A stretch of 30,998 nucleotides of DNA from Phlegmacium glaucopus (Eukaryota; Basidiomycota; Agaricomycetes; Agaricales; Cortinariaceae), in NCBI GenBank assembly GCA_015039465.1, contig MU130238.1:137844-168841 (forward strand). The letters are read 5' to 3'. Position 1 is the stretch's first letter. Each line of letters opens with the position of its first letter. A program made the position numbers and the translations under genes. Positions 19,726-29,194 of the stretch are shown here, one piece after another. A model generated the notes under the pieces. That model saw nothing but the letters and a program-made list of their open reading frames with translations, was not told the origin of the DNA and made no database searches.

Positions 19726-20638
19726 AAACCTAGTAAATATTATTATCATGCTAGGCTTAAGTGCAATTTAGCACAGACATTGAGAGCTAAGCCTCTGTAA
19801 AATACACCTCTATGCTTTAGGCATGAACATGCCTCTCACTTTGTAGAGCCATAGGCCAACCTTCACACTTACAAATCTGAAAGAACATTCCACCTCCAAG
19901 CATCTACTGCTCTCGTCACATACATCTTTTCCCACCCCTCAGTTAAATGTCTCCTCAGGAGAAGCTGCCCTAACTTGGTGATACCCATGATACAGGATAT
20001 ATTCTGTACCAGGGATCAATTTGTTGCCTTCATCTCCATCACAGCAGCTGTTGCGCAGCAAACAAGTTGCTATGTGTGCAGAGCTGGTTGTGGTTATCTT
20101 ACTAGCTTACCTTTGAGTATGTAGAGTATGCTACTAACTAGGTACTTAGATGTATATCCAAGTGAAGTATATTAGTGGTATACAGACTGCTTATATACTA
20201 GTTGTAGATGGTCTGTGCACACTATTAGCACAGCCCCTAGAGGCTACCTGGGGTAGCATGTGTGTGATAAGGATCGCACATGTGTGATGGCTATCACATG
20301 TTGGTCCGGTGGTACAGACATCTACACTATGAGTATCTACTGTAATCTAATCTGATAGTAGATAAGGTAAACTACTTATTTGACAGCAGCTGCAGCAGGT
20401 TCCTGCTGATGGCAAGCTGTTGGATCGCACTGTTGAGTTTGTAAGTGGGTTCCTGGGGCTGGTTCCTATGTCCCTGCAAGTGCAGATGGCAGAATATTCA
20501 ACATGCATATATCCATCCATGCGGCAGACCTGGCCTTGTTGAGCTTGGTTCTTGAGGAGAAATCATAGAATCAAAGGGAGGATTTGTGTTTGGGATTTAT
20601 CTCCTGAAGGCTTGCAAGATCATTGAAGATGGTGGAGT
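19726..20638. other. Intergenic, no gene recognised
   Basis: Contains a short run of related CATGTGTGTGAT / CATGTGTGAT / ATCACATG words near 20258-20312 that could fold. No frame or element boundary can be supported. Confidence 0.4.
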
Positions 20639-20648
20639 AGTGGATACT

Positions 20649-20693
20649 AGCATTGGGTAAAAAAACCTCTAGGGGGGTAATTTACCCAACACT
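20649..20693. mobile_element. Miniature 45-bp inverted-repeat insertion
   Basis: AGCATTGGGTAAA and TTTACCCAACACT form imperfect 13-bp inverted ends around a short GC-containing core. The insertion is flanked by identical 10-mers AGTGGATACT at 20639-20648 and 20694-20703. It sits at the same point of the LTR-like repeat where copy 1 carries the hAT-like element. Confidence 0.65.
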
Positions 20694-20696
20694 AGT

Positions 20697-21388
20697 GGAT
20701 ACTCCCTAACAATCATGTGACATCATGTGTTAACTTATATCACTTGATCCATAGCTGTAGTCATTAGACAAGAAATTCTCATTTTAAATTTTATTTTCTA
20801 AAATTACATCTTATTTCTTAGAAATAAATATATCTTGAAATTTGAGGCCAGAAGTTTGTAGTATTAGTGTTATAACTATGACATCACTAAAAGTAAACAT
20901 GAAAAGAAAAAATACTACTAAATCATTTTGCCAACTAGTGACAACTTTGAATTGGATTCTTGCAATAGGAGTATATTAATATTAATAAAACCTGAAGTTA
21001 TAAAGTAAATGAGACATATTATTGATTATGTACTATGCCAGATGATGTACTTCTATTGGAAATATATTGTGTTGGTGACTTGAATAAATATTTTCATTAC
21101 AGATACAGGTCCATTGTGCCACTTAACCTATAAAAAAGTAAATATATTACTTAAATATTTGCCTTTGGATAGAGTGGTTCAGAGTGGTTTGAACCAGTTC
21201 AGAACCGGTTCTCAGATTTCTGGCCAATCAAGAACCAGAACCAGAACCAAACCAGAAACTTGGTTTGGTTCAGTTGGTTCTGGTTCAGAACTGAACTTCA
21301 GCATCCCTAGCAAATACCATTACTTTCCAAGCCAGCTACATACTTGGAATTGGCTAACCTCACCTTGGCCTACTCCAACAGTGGGCAG
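20697..21388 (+). repeat. LTR-like repeat, copy 2, interrupted
   Basis: 20697-20767 matches 6670-6742 (TGGATACT.CCTAACAATCA, TGACATCATGTG, GATCCATAGCTGTAGTCA). After about 540 bp of unrelated AT-rich sequence, 21308-21388 matches the rest (AGCAAATACCATTACTT, AGCCAGCTACATACT, GGCTAACCTCACC). Confidence 0.6.
21173..21309. repeat. GGTTC/GAACC foldback block ending CATCCCTA
   Basis: TAGAGTGGTTCAGAGTGG at one side and ...ACTGAACTTCAGCATCCCTA at the other, with dense GGTTCTGG/CCAGAACC words between, make an imperfect palindrome. Its right end (TAGGGATGCTG when inverted) is hAT-like in style. No target duplication was found. Confidence 0.45.
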
Positions 21389-22011
21389 TGCAGTGAGGGT
21401 GAGGCTATGTGTGTCCATCCTGAAGAAAAGGCAGGGCATGATGGGTGAGAGGTGGTGTAAAAGACTAAGAGTACGGTCATCATTGGCCTGCTCTACTATT
21501 AGGCTTGATGACATGCACTGTTCTTGGGGAATTATGATTCAGTTCATTGTGCTTGTTCTTCCCTTGTCCTGACTGGATTCAAAATTTAACCCATATATAG
21601 CATGCCAGTTCACCACTCCAAATATGGTAATGATGGTCTGCAAGTTAATGCTGATGGACACAATTCTACCAGACAGTTCTTCCCCTCCTGGCCCTAAGAT
21701 ATTGTCACACTTGATAATGACTGCTTTTGGGTGAGAAGACATTTTAATTCAACCTGTGAGCTATGGGTCAGAAAGAGGAAAGAACAGTATGAATTCCTGT
21801 CAGAAGCTCAGAGTTATTGCATTTTGATATTATAATATTTGAGCACTCACAAACTTTATTTAAATCTAGATCTACCTTACAAGTGACCATACATGCCCAG
21901 ATACCTGACTCGGGTGCTGGGGGTATCGCTGTTCAAGCTGCATTAATGCAAACATCTGATTTCTGTCCTTGTGCCTATCAGTACCTTGAAGGAGTAGGTA
22001 ATCAATACTTA
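21389..22011. other. Intergenic, nothing recognised
   Basis: Open frames on both strands here are short and featureless. Confidence 0.4.
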
Positions 22012-22250
22012 TGTAGGGAAGCCACAGTGGCTATGCAAGGACAGTCAATATGGGCGACGTGCAGTCACACAGTCACACACAGCCACAGTAACTAGGTATT
22101 ACCTCTCATTTTGGACTTCATTATGTAGAAAGGGCCCCTTTGTGGCTCCATTGTTCTCATATTATATATAAGTAGTGCTATAGACTCAATAACAATAACA
22201 TAGATTCTTTCTCTGTTCTTTATATCTAACAACTAACAACTAGGTCAAAA
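22012..22250 (+). repeat. LTR-like fragment related to the LTR at 24499
   Basis: TGTAGGGAAGCCACAGTGGCT, CAAGGACAG, GGGCCCCTTTGTGGCTCCAT and TATATATAAGTAG parallel in order the blocks of 24499-24600 (TGTGGGAATGATGCAGTGGCT, CAAGGACAG, GGGCCACCTACTGTGGCACC, CATATATAAAAC). There is no primer-binding site after it, so it is probably a solo or truncated copy. Confidence 0.5.
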
Positions 22251-22944
22251 CCCCTAATTCCCCTTCAAACTCCCATAGTATCACTACACTTACCACTGTG
22301 CTATTTTTCCATTGTCTATCCACCAATGCATTCATCATTCAACCATAAATTGGACAGGCTCTTTTGTTACATGGGAACAAAGAAGTTCCACATGTTAATG
22401 GAGTATCTTGATTCTTGTGAACAGATATTAGTAGATGTATGACATGAAGGCTTTTCCCAATTTGCAAAGATGTGAAAACAGTCAAAGACCACTCAAACCA
22501 TAACAGTGCCAGCTGATGACCAACTTTTATGTAAGCCAAGTTCTATTGCACAACATCATCTCATGCAAACTATTCTTCTTCAAATATTTTTAGGATAACC
22601 TGCTTAGCCACCGCTAATCCTGGTGCTAAGATAGCAGGAATAGATCAAGGAAAGTAATTTAAACAGCTCAAAAGTCACAAGGGGAGTTACCAATCAAGAT
22701 AACTTGTGCAACTTTTCCATTCATTTGAATTCTCTAAGTCATCAATTTCATCAGCTGTGCCAAATTTTCAAATTGACAAAGGGATTACTTGTAGGAATTT
22801 CAGGCTTCTCCAAGAGTACATAGCTTATCCTTATTGAATGCCACAGTTGCTGCATTCAAGCAATCTCACACACTTGCCTGTTTTCTGTTTAGTTTCCTGG
22901 TCAATCTACTGGGAGTTGACTTGTGATTTCTCTAATCATCTGCT
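22251..22944. other. Possible decayed 5' part of the fungalysin relic
   Basis: No readable domain. The propeptide region of an M36 protease would be expected here, but I cannot trace it. Confidence 0.3.
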
Positions 22945-24420
22945 TTGAATCATGGGGTATATATATGGAAACAAATCCCAACCTCCAAGTCACTCAAATA
23001 TGAGGGCCCCAAAGTCATCAAGTTCATTCCAGAGAGAATATTTGATAACTTGAATCCCTCCAGATTGGACTGTGAAAAAACCACATCAGAGTGCTCTTCT
23101 ACCCTTAATTTCAACTGTTGTTTTGATGAAACTAAAGAACCTAGTGACTATCTCGACACTGCACATGTCAATGTCTTCTCTGTTGCAAATACTGTCCATA
23201 ATTTTTTTTACAGTGTGGGTTTACCGAGGTGGCCTTTAACACCAGGAAGACAACTCCAGAAAAGGTAGAAAAGACAGCAACAGAGTCAAGGTGTCAGTAC
23301 AAGACCCAGATAGGATGAATAATTCTTCGTTTCATTCTCACCCAGAGTAAGTTCCAGAAAAAAATCATTAACAAATACAAATATCAAGCCTGACAGAAGT
23401 CATAAACAGTGGTACATTGGGGACTTGCTGCTTGTCTGTATATTTATTGCAAAGAATTAAATTGATATCCCTTACCAGCCAGCAGTACTCTTAGGTACAA
23501 AGAAAGTAAGTGATGCCTGACTGGAATCACCCATTTATTTCCCTCAATTGTTGTAAAACCATGACTCCTCTATGGATAATGGCATCATCATTCATGAGCT
23601 GACCCATGGATTGACCATCTGTATGACTGGGGGTGGGACTACATCTACATTAAGCACCTCAGAAGCCAGAGGGCTGGTTGAGGGGTGGTTGGATGCGATG
23701 GCTGAGTGTGAATCAATACTGTGTTTCCAGCAGTCACAATTTACCTTCAACTCAGCTGGGCATACCAAACATATGAATCAGCTGCTATTAAAGACTATGC
23801 ACACACAGTGTATGCAAGCGGCAAGGAAAAAGGCAACCACTTACATCCTTACTCAACTTCAAAGTGCATGCACAATGAATATCCTACCTCCTCCCTCATG
23901 ATATACATCTTACATAGAGTTATAAATCCTCTGAGATACTGGGATGTCAAAAATTACCATGAACCCCATGGTATTTCCCCCGCCTGCTTGTGAAAGTAAA
24001 TAGCTAATGGGTAATCATACAGACATAGGACTGGTGTAGGCCAATATCTTCCACAACATCCATGCTGCCCTTGTTGACAAATACAGGTTCTCTAAAACAG
24101 CAATGACTGACCCTGACAGCACTGAGGGCAACATCGTATTTGTGCATCTTTTCATTGATGCTCTGGCTCTACAGCCCGTCAGACCTACATGCAAGTGAAT
24201 TTATTTGAAATCAGCAGATTATAACCTCCATACAATTTTTTTTAGTTGTATTTGGACATCAAGCATGGATCCAAGCAGATGCCAACTGATACAACAGTTC
24301 AAATGAGAGGCTTCTGTGGAAGGCATTTGCAAGTTGTGGTCTTAGCATTGGGGCTCAGACTAAGGATTATGTGGAAAGCATGTTGTTGCCTTCCCACTTT
24401 AGGCCAGTCATTATCGTGCA
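22945..24420 (+). pseudogene. Fungalysin (M36) metallopeptidase relic
   Basis: Fungalysins are secreted zinc endopeptidases. Recognisable pieces occur in family order on one strand but in different frames. They are DTAHVNVFSVANTVHNFFYSVG (23155-23220), DSNRVKVSVQDPDRMNNSSF (about 23275-23335), the zinc site HELTHGL at 23593-23613 followed by TGGG and EARGLVEGWLDAMAE, HPYSTSK near 23850, RYWDVKNYHEPHG near 23940, ANIFHNI near 24040, FIDALALQPVRPT near 24160, and the C-terminal helix NERLLWKAFASCGLS near 24310. The HExxH and the distal Glu are kept. Disabling changes include TAG (24037-24039) where the family has Trp before Ala-Asn, TGA at 24287-24289 after QADAN, and several frame changes. Some gaps may be introns (for example a GTAAGT near 23350). 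The propeptide and signal peptide are not readable. Confidence 0.82.
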
Positions 24421-24498
24421 GAATCCTATTTGGCTTCCCCCCCTCATGGATGAAATATGTCATGATGACCCAAATTCCAGTCCCCTAAGCCATGGTAA

Positions 24499-24738
24499 TG
24501 TGGGAATGATGCAGTGGCTACACAAGGACAGCTGCCCTTCCATATACAGTAATGGGCCACCTACTGTGGCACCATTGTCCGAAATACATATATAAAACAA
24601 GTGGACTTATCTTGCAAATATTATTATTCTCTTTACTGAATTTTAAATCAACAATCTTATTATCTCTTTACTCGATATTTCTTCTATCTAAGTCTAAAGC
24701 ACTATCTATCCCCTTTGATACTCGTAACAATCACTACA
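24499..24738 (+). repeat. 5' LTR of a second retroelement
   Basis: TGTGGGAATG...CACTACA, about 240 bp, with a TATA-like ATATATAAAAC near 24587. It is followed two bases later by a primer-binding-site candidate and then a leader and gag. The end choice relies on alignment with 22012 and the TGT...ACA rule. Confidence 0.6.
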
Positions 24739-24740
24739 TC

Positions 24741-24758
24741 TGGAGCCCACCGCGAGGG
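24741..24758 (+). promoter_or_regulatory. Candidate tRNA primer-binding site
   Basis: TGGAGCCCACCGCGAGGG begins with the TGG complementary to the CCA end of a tRNA and lies two bases after the LTR end. I cannot name the tRNA without a search. Confidence 0.5.
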
Positions 24759-24795
24759 GGTAGGCGTCTCTGACCCTATTCCTTCTGCCTCAAGA

Positions 24796-24962
24796 CCTAC
24801 CTGCTACACTACACCACTCCACTTCTAGACCTATCTGCTACAAAACCGTTCAGCCTTGCACCCTATCTGCTACCTGTTCTGCCACTAACCCTATCTGCTA
24901 CGAAAACCCTGTCAGCCACGAGTGCTACACTTTGCCACTCTGCCACCAGCCCTACCTGCTAC
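24796..24962 (+). repeat. Leader motif CCTAYCTGCTAC, five copies
   Basis: CCTACCTGCTAC or CCTATCTGCTAC occurs at 24796, 24830, 24862, 24890 and 24951, in the untranslated leader between primer-binding site and gag. The spacing is irregular (34, 32, 28, 61). It could be an RNA packaging or structural motif, or a decayed minisatellite. Confidence 0.65.
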
Positions 24963-25226
24963 CGAAAGGCCTGAGCCACTGCCCGTGTGCTAGAAGACTC
25001 TTACTCCAAATACTGTATCAGTAACTGAAGAAAACCAAAAGCCACAGACACCATACCTATTCCAATCCTATTCCAAACCAATAACAGAGACTCAAAGAAC
25101 CAAAAAACCAAAAGTCTAGACGGATACCTTATCCTAGAAAGCACATATACGCCTACAGAAAGGAACCTAGTAAAGAAAGAAATCAGTAAACAGGAAGAAA
25201 GGAAAGGATTAAAGAAAAAACATACC

Positions 25227-26331
25227 ATGGCAAAAAGGATTTATGGAATGCCAGATCCGGGAAGCAAGCGCGCACCAGATTACAACTCAAGATATCCCAA
25301 AGAACTTGAGGAATTCTTGGAAGAGTTCGAGAACTTGGCAAAACAGTATGAGCTGGGTGGGAGAGAGATGTCAAGGATGGTGGTGAGGTATGTGGACCGA
25401 GAAACAAGAGCCTGTTGGAAAGAGCTAGATGGATATGATGAGGACTACAAGGTGTTGAAGAAAAAGATCATGAAAGCTCACCGGAAAGCTCGTCTGGAGG
25501 ACCACCCAGTATTTCCACAACTTGTAAAACTGATCAAGAAATCAGCGAAAGGAATAATGGAAGACGAGGATGGCCTGGACACATACTACCAGAAGTTTTT
25601 GGACATCACAACAGAGCTATTGGAAGAACAAATTATTAGCAAGCAGCAACAAGATGAATATTTTTGGAATGGCTTACCGCAGGACCTTTGAGATGATATC
25701 AGTGACCGGTTAGAAGCTCGAAATAGGTATTTTCAAAGGGACCAGGTACCAGATCTGGAAGAAGCAATAAAAGCAGGGTGTTATGTGGTTGAGGAAGCAG
25801 GCATTGAGAAAGGAAAAAGTGAGGAAAAAGAGGAGGTCGTGCAGGGGCGAGTCCAGCGATGATGAATCAGAATGGGAGAGGAGGATAGGAAGGAACAGGA
25901 GGTCGAGGAGAGATGACTTGAGCGATGATGATTTGGAATGGGAGAGAATGCGGGAAAGGCATAAGTTGATGGAGGAAGAACTGTTTAGAAAAGAAGAGGT
26001 TTATGCAAACAAAAAAGAAAAGGATGAAGATAACAAACCTTGTGCCAAAGTTGAACCAACCGCAAATGTTGTACCCAGTCCACCAGCACTTGATGAGTTC
26101 ACCAGCACCCTCCTACCTTCAAATACCGTTGTCAAGGAAGCAGTCACGAATGTTTTGGATACCCAAATGGCTGTAAACAAGGAGTTAGCAGACGAAACTA
26201 CTCAAACGCTAAACGGACTCACTGTTATTGACCAAGACTCAGCCGCTATGCTCAATATGCAGTTTGTCCCACCAGAATTCACCAACGGCCCCAAACTGAC
26301 CATGAACACTGATACACTGTCAGTACGCTAG
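25227..26331 (+). pseudogene. Retrotransposon Gag, broken
   Basis: An ATG in a good context (ACCATGG) starts a helical capsid-type protein (PKELEEFLEEFENLA, MVVRYVDRETRACWKELDGYD, YYQKFLDITTELLEEQIIS, DEYFWNGLP), a pattern common in Gag of basidiomycete Ty3/gypsy elements. A TGA at 25689-25691 (QDL-stop-DDISDRLEARN) interrupts it, with arginine the likely ancestor. The same frame continues to about 25860. From about 25783 a +1-shifted frame carries a Lys/Glu/Arg-rich charged region (DDESEWERR, DDDLEWERMRERHK) and a Thr/Pro-rich tail to 26331. No zinc knuckle is seen. The family assignment rests on overall pattern and LTR context. Confidence 0.65.
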
Positions 26332-26497
26332 GTGCTGTACTAACTGAGGTGTGATGCGGCTCAGGGCTTCGGTGGCCTAAACACTGAGTCAAGTATATGC
26401 AGAAAGGTTCCAACTAAGGTAGGGCGACGAGATATGAGACGAGCGAAATGAGGAGCAATGTAATGACGAAAGGGCGACGAAGGAACAAAGGGAAGAC

Positions 26498-26547
26498 GCA
26501 GTGACGAAGGGGCGATGCAGTGACGAAGGGGCAACGCAGTGACGAAG
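26498..26547. repeat. 19-bp tandem repeat, three units
   Basis: GCAGTGACGAAGGGGCRAY starts at 26498, 26517 and 26536, with the last copy partial. It is part of the CGA-rich block. Confidence 0.8.
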
Positions 26548-26560
26548 TATAGTCGCTGTA

Positions 26561-26948
26561 CATCAGAAAAAAATAACCTTGGCCTGGCTGGCTCTGGCTG
26601 CCCTGGCCAGCCCTGGCCAGCCCTGAACATATTTGGCTAGGTTTAAAAATCTGAAAAAAATCTAACAAATCACAGAAATATTTATAGTACCCAATTCCAA
26701 AAAAAAGTAAACAATTACATAAGACAGATGCTGAGATATTCAAGATATTAAATTGTTTTAATATCTTGAATATCTCAGCATCTGTCTTATGTAATTGTTT
26801 ACTTTTTTTTGGAATTGGGTACTATAAATATTTCTGTAATTTGTTAGATTTTTTTCAGATTTTTAAACCTAGCCAAATATGTTCAGGGCTGGCCAGGGCT
26901 GGCCAGGGCAGCCAGAGCCAGCCAGGCCAAGGTTATTTTTTTCTGATG
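26561..26948. mobile_element. 388-bp near-perfect palindrome (foldback MITE), TA-flanked
   Basis: Arms of 192 bp (26561-26752 and 26757-26948) are complementary except for one C/T difference I found (AACAAATCACAG against AACAAATTACAG), around a 4-nt loop TTGT. The ends are CATCAGAAAAAAATAACC..., flanked by TA on both sides (26559-26560, 26949-26950), as in Tc1/mariner insertions. Internal CAGCCCTGGCCAGCCCTGGC words repeat within each arm. Its RNA would be a single long hairpin. Confidence 0.85.
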
Positions 26949-27949
26949 TATGGGCGACTCGCAGTAAAACGCAATGAAACGAAGGCAAACGACGAGAGAG
27001 ACGATGACAAGACTTAATTCTATACTCTGGGGAGAGAGGTGAATACTTTCTTATTATCCCTTGTAACTAAATTACAGGGTGTTTTTATAGTAGGTAGGGG
27101 AGATCACATGGCTAAGTTGCACATGGGTAGTTATAAAACAAATCAAAATGATGAAACAGGAGTCCAAGAAGGACTAGGCAAAATGGGGAGACAAAACATC
27201 AGGGATAGTGGGCAATAAATGAAAGAGGACCGGTCGTCGCTCCGAGGACCGGCAGGAGACATGTGGTATAGAGAAGCGATCAAGGAGTGATGGCAAATGT
27301 ATCAAAAATAAAGAAAACAAAGTGTTTGAGGTAACCGAAGAGAGATAAAAGAATATAAATGATCAGCGACCCAAAATGCCCAATGGTGTTACGGAACTTC
27401 TCGATCTGGTGATTGTCGCTGGATAGGAGCGACTGGTAGGGTAGCAGCGACAATTTGACACCGAACGATTCAGTGTAGCGTAAGGGGACGTCGGTCTGGG
27501 CAGTGGACATGCCTACGACTCTTAGACGAGTGAGCATTACCAAATATGGAAAAAGCATGACTATACATGTGACCGCTGGTGAAAGGGAGCGAAAGGGAGG
27601 CAGAACACCTAATGTCGTCCGGGTACTGCCGGAAAAGGGGGCGATCGTACGAGCGAAATATAGCCAAGGCATTTAGGAAGCTTCTGGGACAGTAGAGGCA
27701 ACGACCGAATGGCCAGAGACTTATCTATGCAATAAAACCACAAATAGTCGGTGTAAGAGGCGACGTAGAGCGACGTCGCTGCCAAAAATGCGAAAAACGA
27801 AGGCAGGGAACCAGCATGTTCATCAACGCTATGCCCAGTCTAGCAATACTCAACAAATTCACCACTAGAGTCAATGAATTAACCTACGAAGATGCTCAAA
27901 CAAAGGACTCACCAATTTTGCCCAATCCTTGACCAATCCATCATATTTG

Positions 27950-28600
27950 ATGCCATCTCGAGAGCTTCCGGATTGTGAAGAAGTGGCTAATTGTGAAGAT
28001 ATGACCGATATTTCAATTGGAGAGTTTCTGGATTGTGACGAAGCAGCTAGATGCGAAAATGCAACCGATATTTCAATAAATGAGGTCCAAGAGGGTGAGG
28101 AGGTGGAAAATGGTGAAAAAGTTAGCGAAGACAAAGAAAAAGAGGAAGAAGACATGTACCAGTCAATGAATCCATGCACATCCAAAACCGCAGAACCAGA
28201 AGCCCAGCAGAGGACTCCACAATGTATTCTTGACAGCCAGAACCTACTTGCATGCAATAAGGACTCGAACAAACCTATGGAAAACAAAACACATACCGCA
28301 GACGAATTCATGGTCAATGTAACTGATTCTACGTGTCTGGAGCCTGCGACGCCATCCCGAGAAGTTGATAAGACCGATATGGTACATCTGGAGCCCACAA
28401 TGTCATCAAGCACTGAGGGTCTGGAGATGACAAAACCAGATGACGAAAGGATATCAGAACAAGTTATAGATTTTGGACCTAAAAGTGGAAGAGTTAAGAT
28501 GAACACGAGCACGTACAAAGGGACTTACCAATTTTTATGTTACATGGCATGGAGAAAAGGAGTCCGGTTGAAAGGGGAGTCGATCACGGAGTCGCTGTGA
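27950..28600 (+). CDS. Acidic repeat-containing ORF, unknown
   Basis: An open frame of about 216 codons from the first ATG (MPSRELPDCEE). The N-terminal part contains 20-residue imperfect repeats (DCEEVANCEDMTDISIGEFL, DCDEAARCENATDISINEVQ, then EGEEVENGEK...), matching a 60-nt DNA repeat. A long Glu/Asp-rich stretch and a low-complexity tail ending TYKGTYQFLCYMAWRKG follow. I recognise no domain. It may be the C-terminal portion of Gag or a linker of the retroelement beginning at 24499, displaced by the insertion at 26405-27780. Coding status is uncertain. Confidence 0.4.
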   Translation: MPSRELPDCEEVANCEDMTDISIGEFLDCDEAARCENATDISINEVQEGEEVENGEKVSEDKEKEEEDMYQSMNPCTSKTAEPEAQQRTPQCILDSQNLLACNKDSNKPMENKTHTADEFMVNVTDSTCLEPATPSREVDKTDMVHLEPTMSSSTEGLEMTKPDDERISEQVIDFGPKSGRVKMNTSTYKGTYQFLCYMAWRKGVRLKGESITESL

Positions 28601-28759
28601 ACAGTTCAGAGTGCAGAGATGGTGGAGAGGGAAAGAGATGGCAGTTGTTGATGATCTGTTGATAAGGACGGCGAGCGATGGACGAGTTCCGAGTCACATG
28701 ACCCAAACACAAACAGGCAACACGTTGCAAAGTGGCTGTACTTTACAGTTCCCCACATA

Positions 28760-28820
28760 CTCCGCTGGACTCCACTGGACTCCACCAGACTCCGCTGGAC
28801 TCCGCTGGACTCCACCAAAC
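28760..28820. repeat. 10-bp minisatellite ACTCCGCTGG
   Basis: Six units of 10 bp (ACTCCGCTGG/ACTCCACTGG/ACTCCACCAG), with a short inverted counterpart (GGAGTCCAGCGGAGTC) near 28860. Confidence 0.8.
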
Positions 28821-29194
28821 TCAAGTCCTGGACTGTTCAGTGTGACACCCTGTCACATACTGGAGTCCAGCGGAGTCTGATGGACTATGTCAGTACTTTT
28901 CTGTCCCCCACCAGTTCTGATCAGAATCTAGAATCTGATCAAATTCTAAGGTCAACTTTCTTGGATCAAAATATTATTTATTTCAACTAATGTTATTTAT
29001 TTCATTAATATTAAAATAATTAAAAAAAAAATAATACCCCAATAAGGAGGGGTTGCTGGTCTCATTGTTGTAATCTACAAATAAATAAAAAATAAGCCCT
29101 GGGGTTGTCATTGTTGTTGTCTTCATAACCTATTAAATTAAATAAAAACCCATCATTATCATTGTAGGGGGAATAAGGACATATACTCGTTGTC

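Larger units (their letters stand above)
26405..27780 (-). mobile_element. CGA-rich LTR-like block inserted in the gag element
   Basis: Sequence dense in GACGA/GGCGAC words separates the broken gag from the acidic ORF at 27950. On the minus strand it has CTATAAAAACACCC (TATA, about 27091-27082) followed by an apparent transcribed leader, so it may be a long LTR in minus orientation. A 388-bp palindrome is nested inside. The borders and target duplication are not resolved. Confidence 0.4.

Noticed and set aside
20255..20315. CATGTG-rich words as a regulatory operator
   Set aside because: Short and irregular with no gene nearby; cannot be separated from chance folding.
26361..27017. Mirror-image frames on opposite strands that share most of their peptide
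   Set aside because: They arise because the 388-bp palindrome reads the same on both strands; not duplicate genes.
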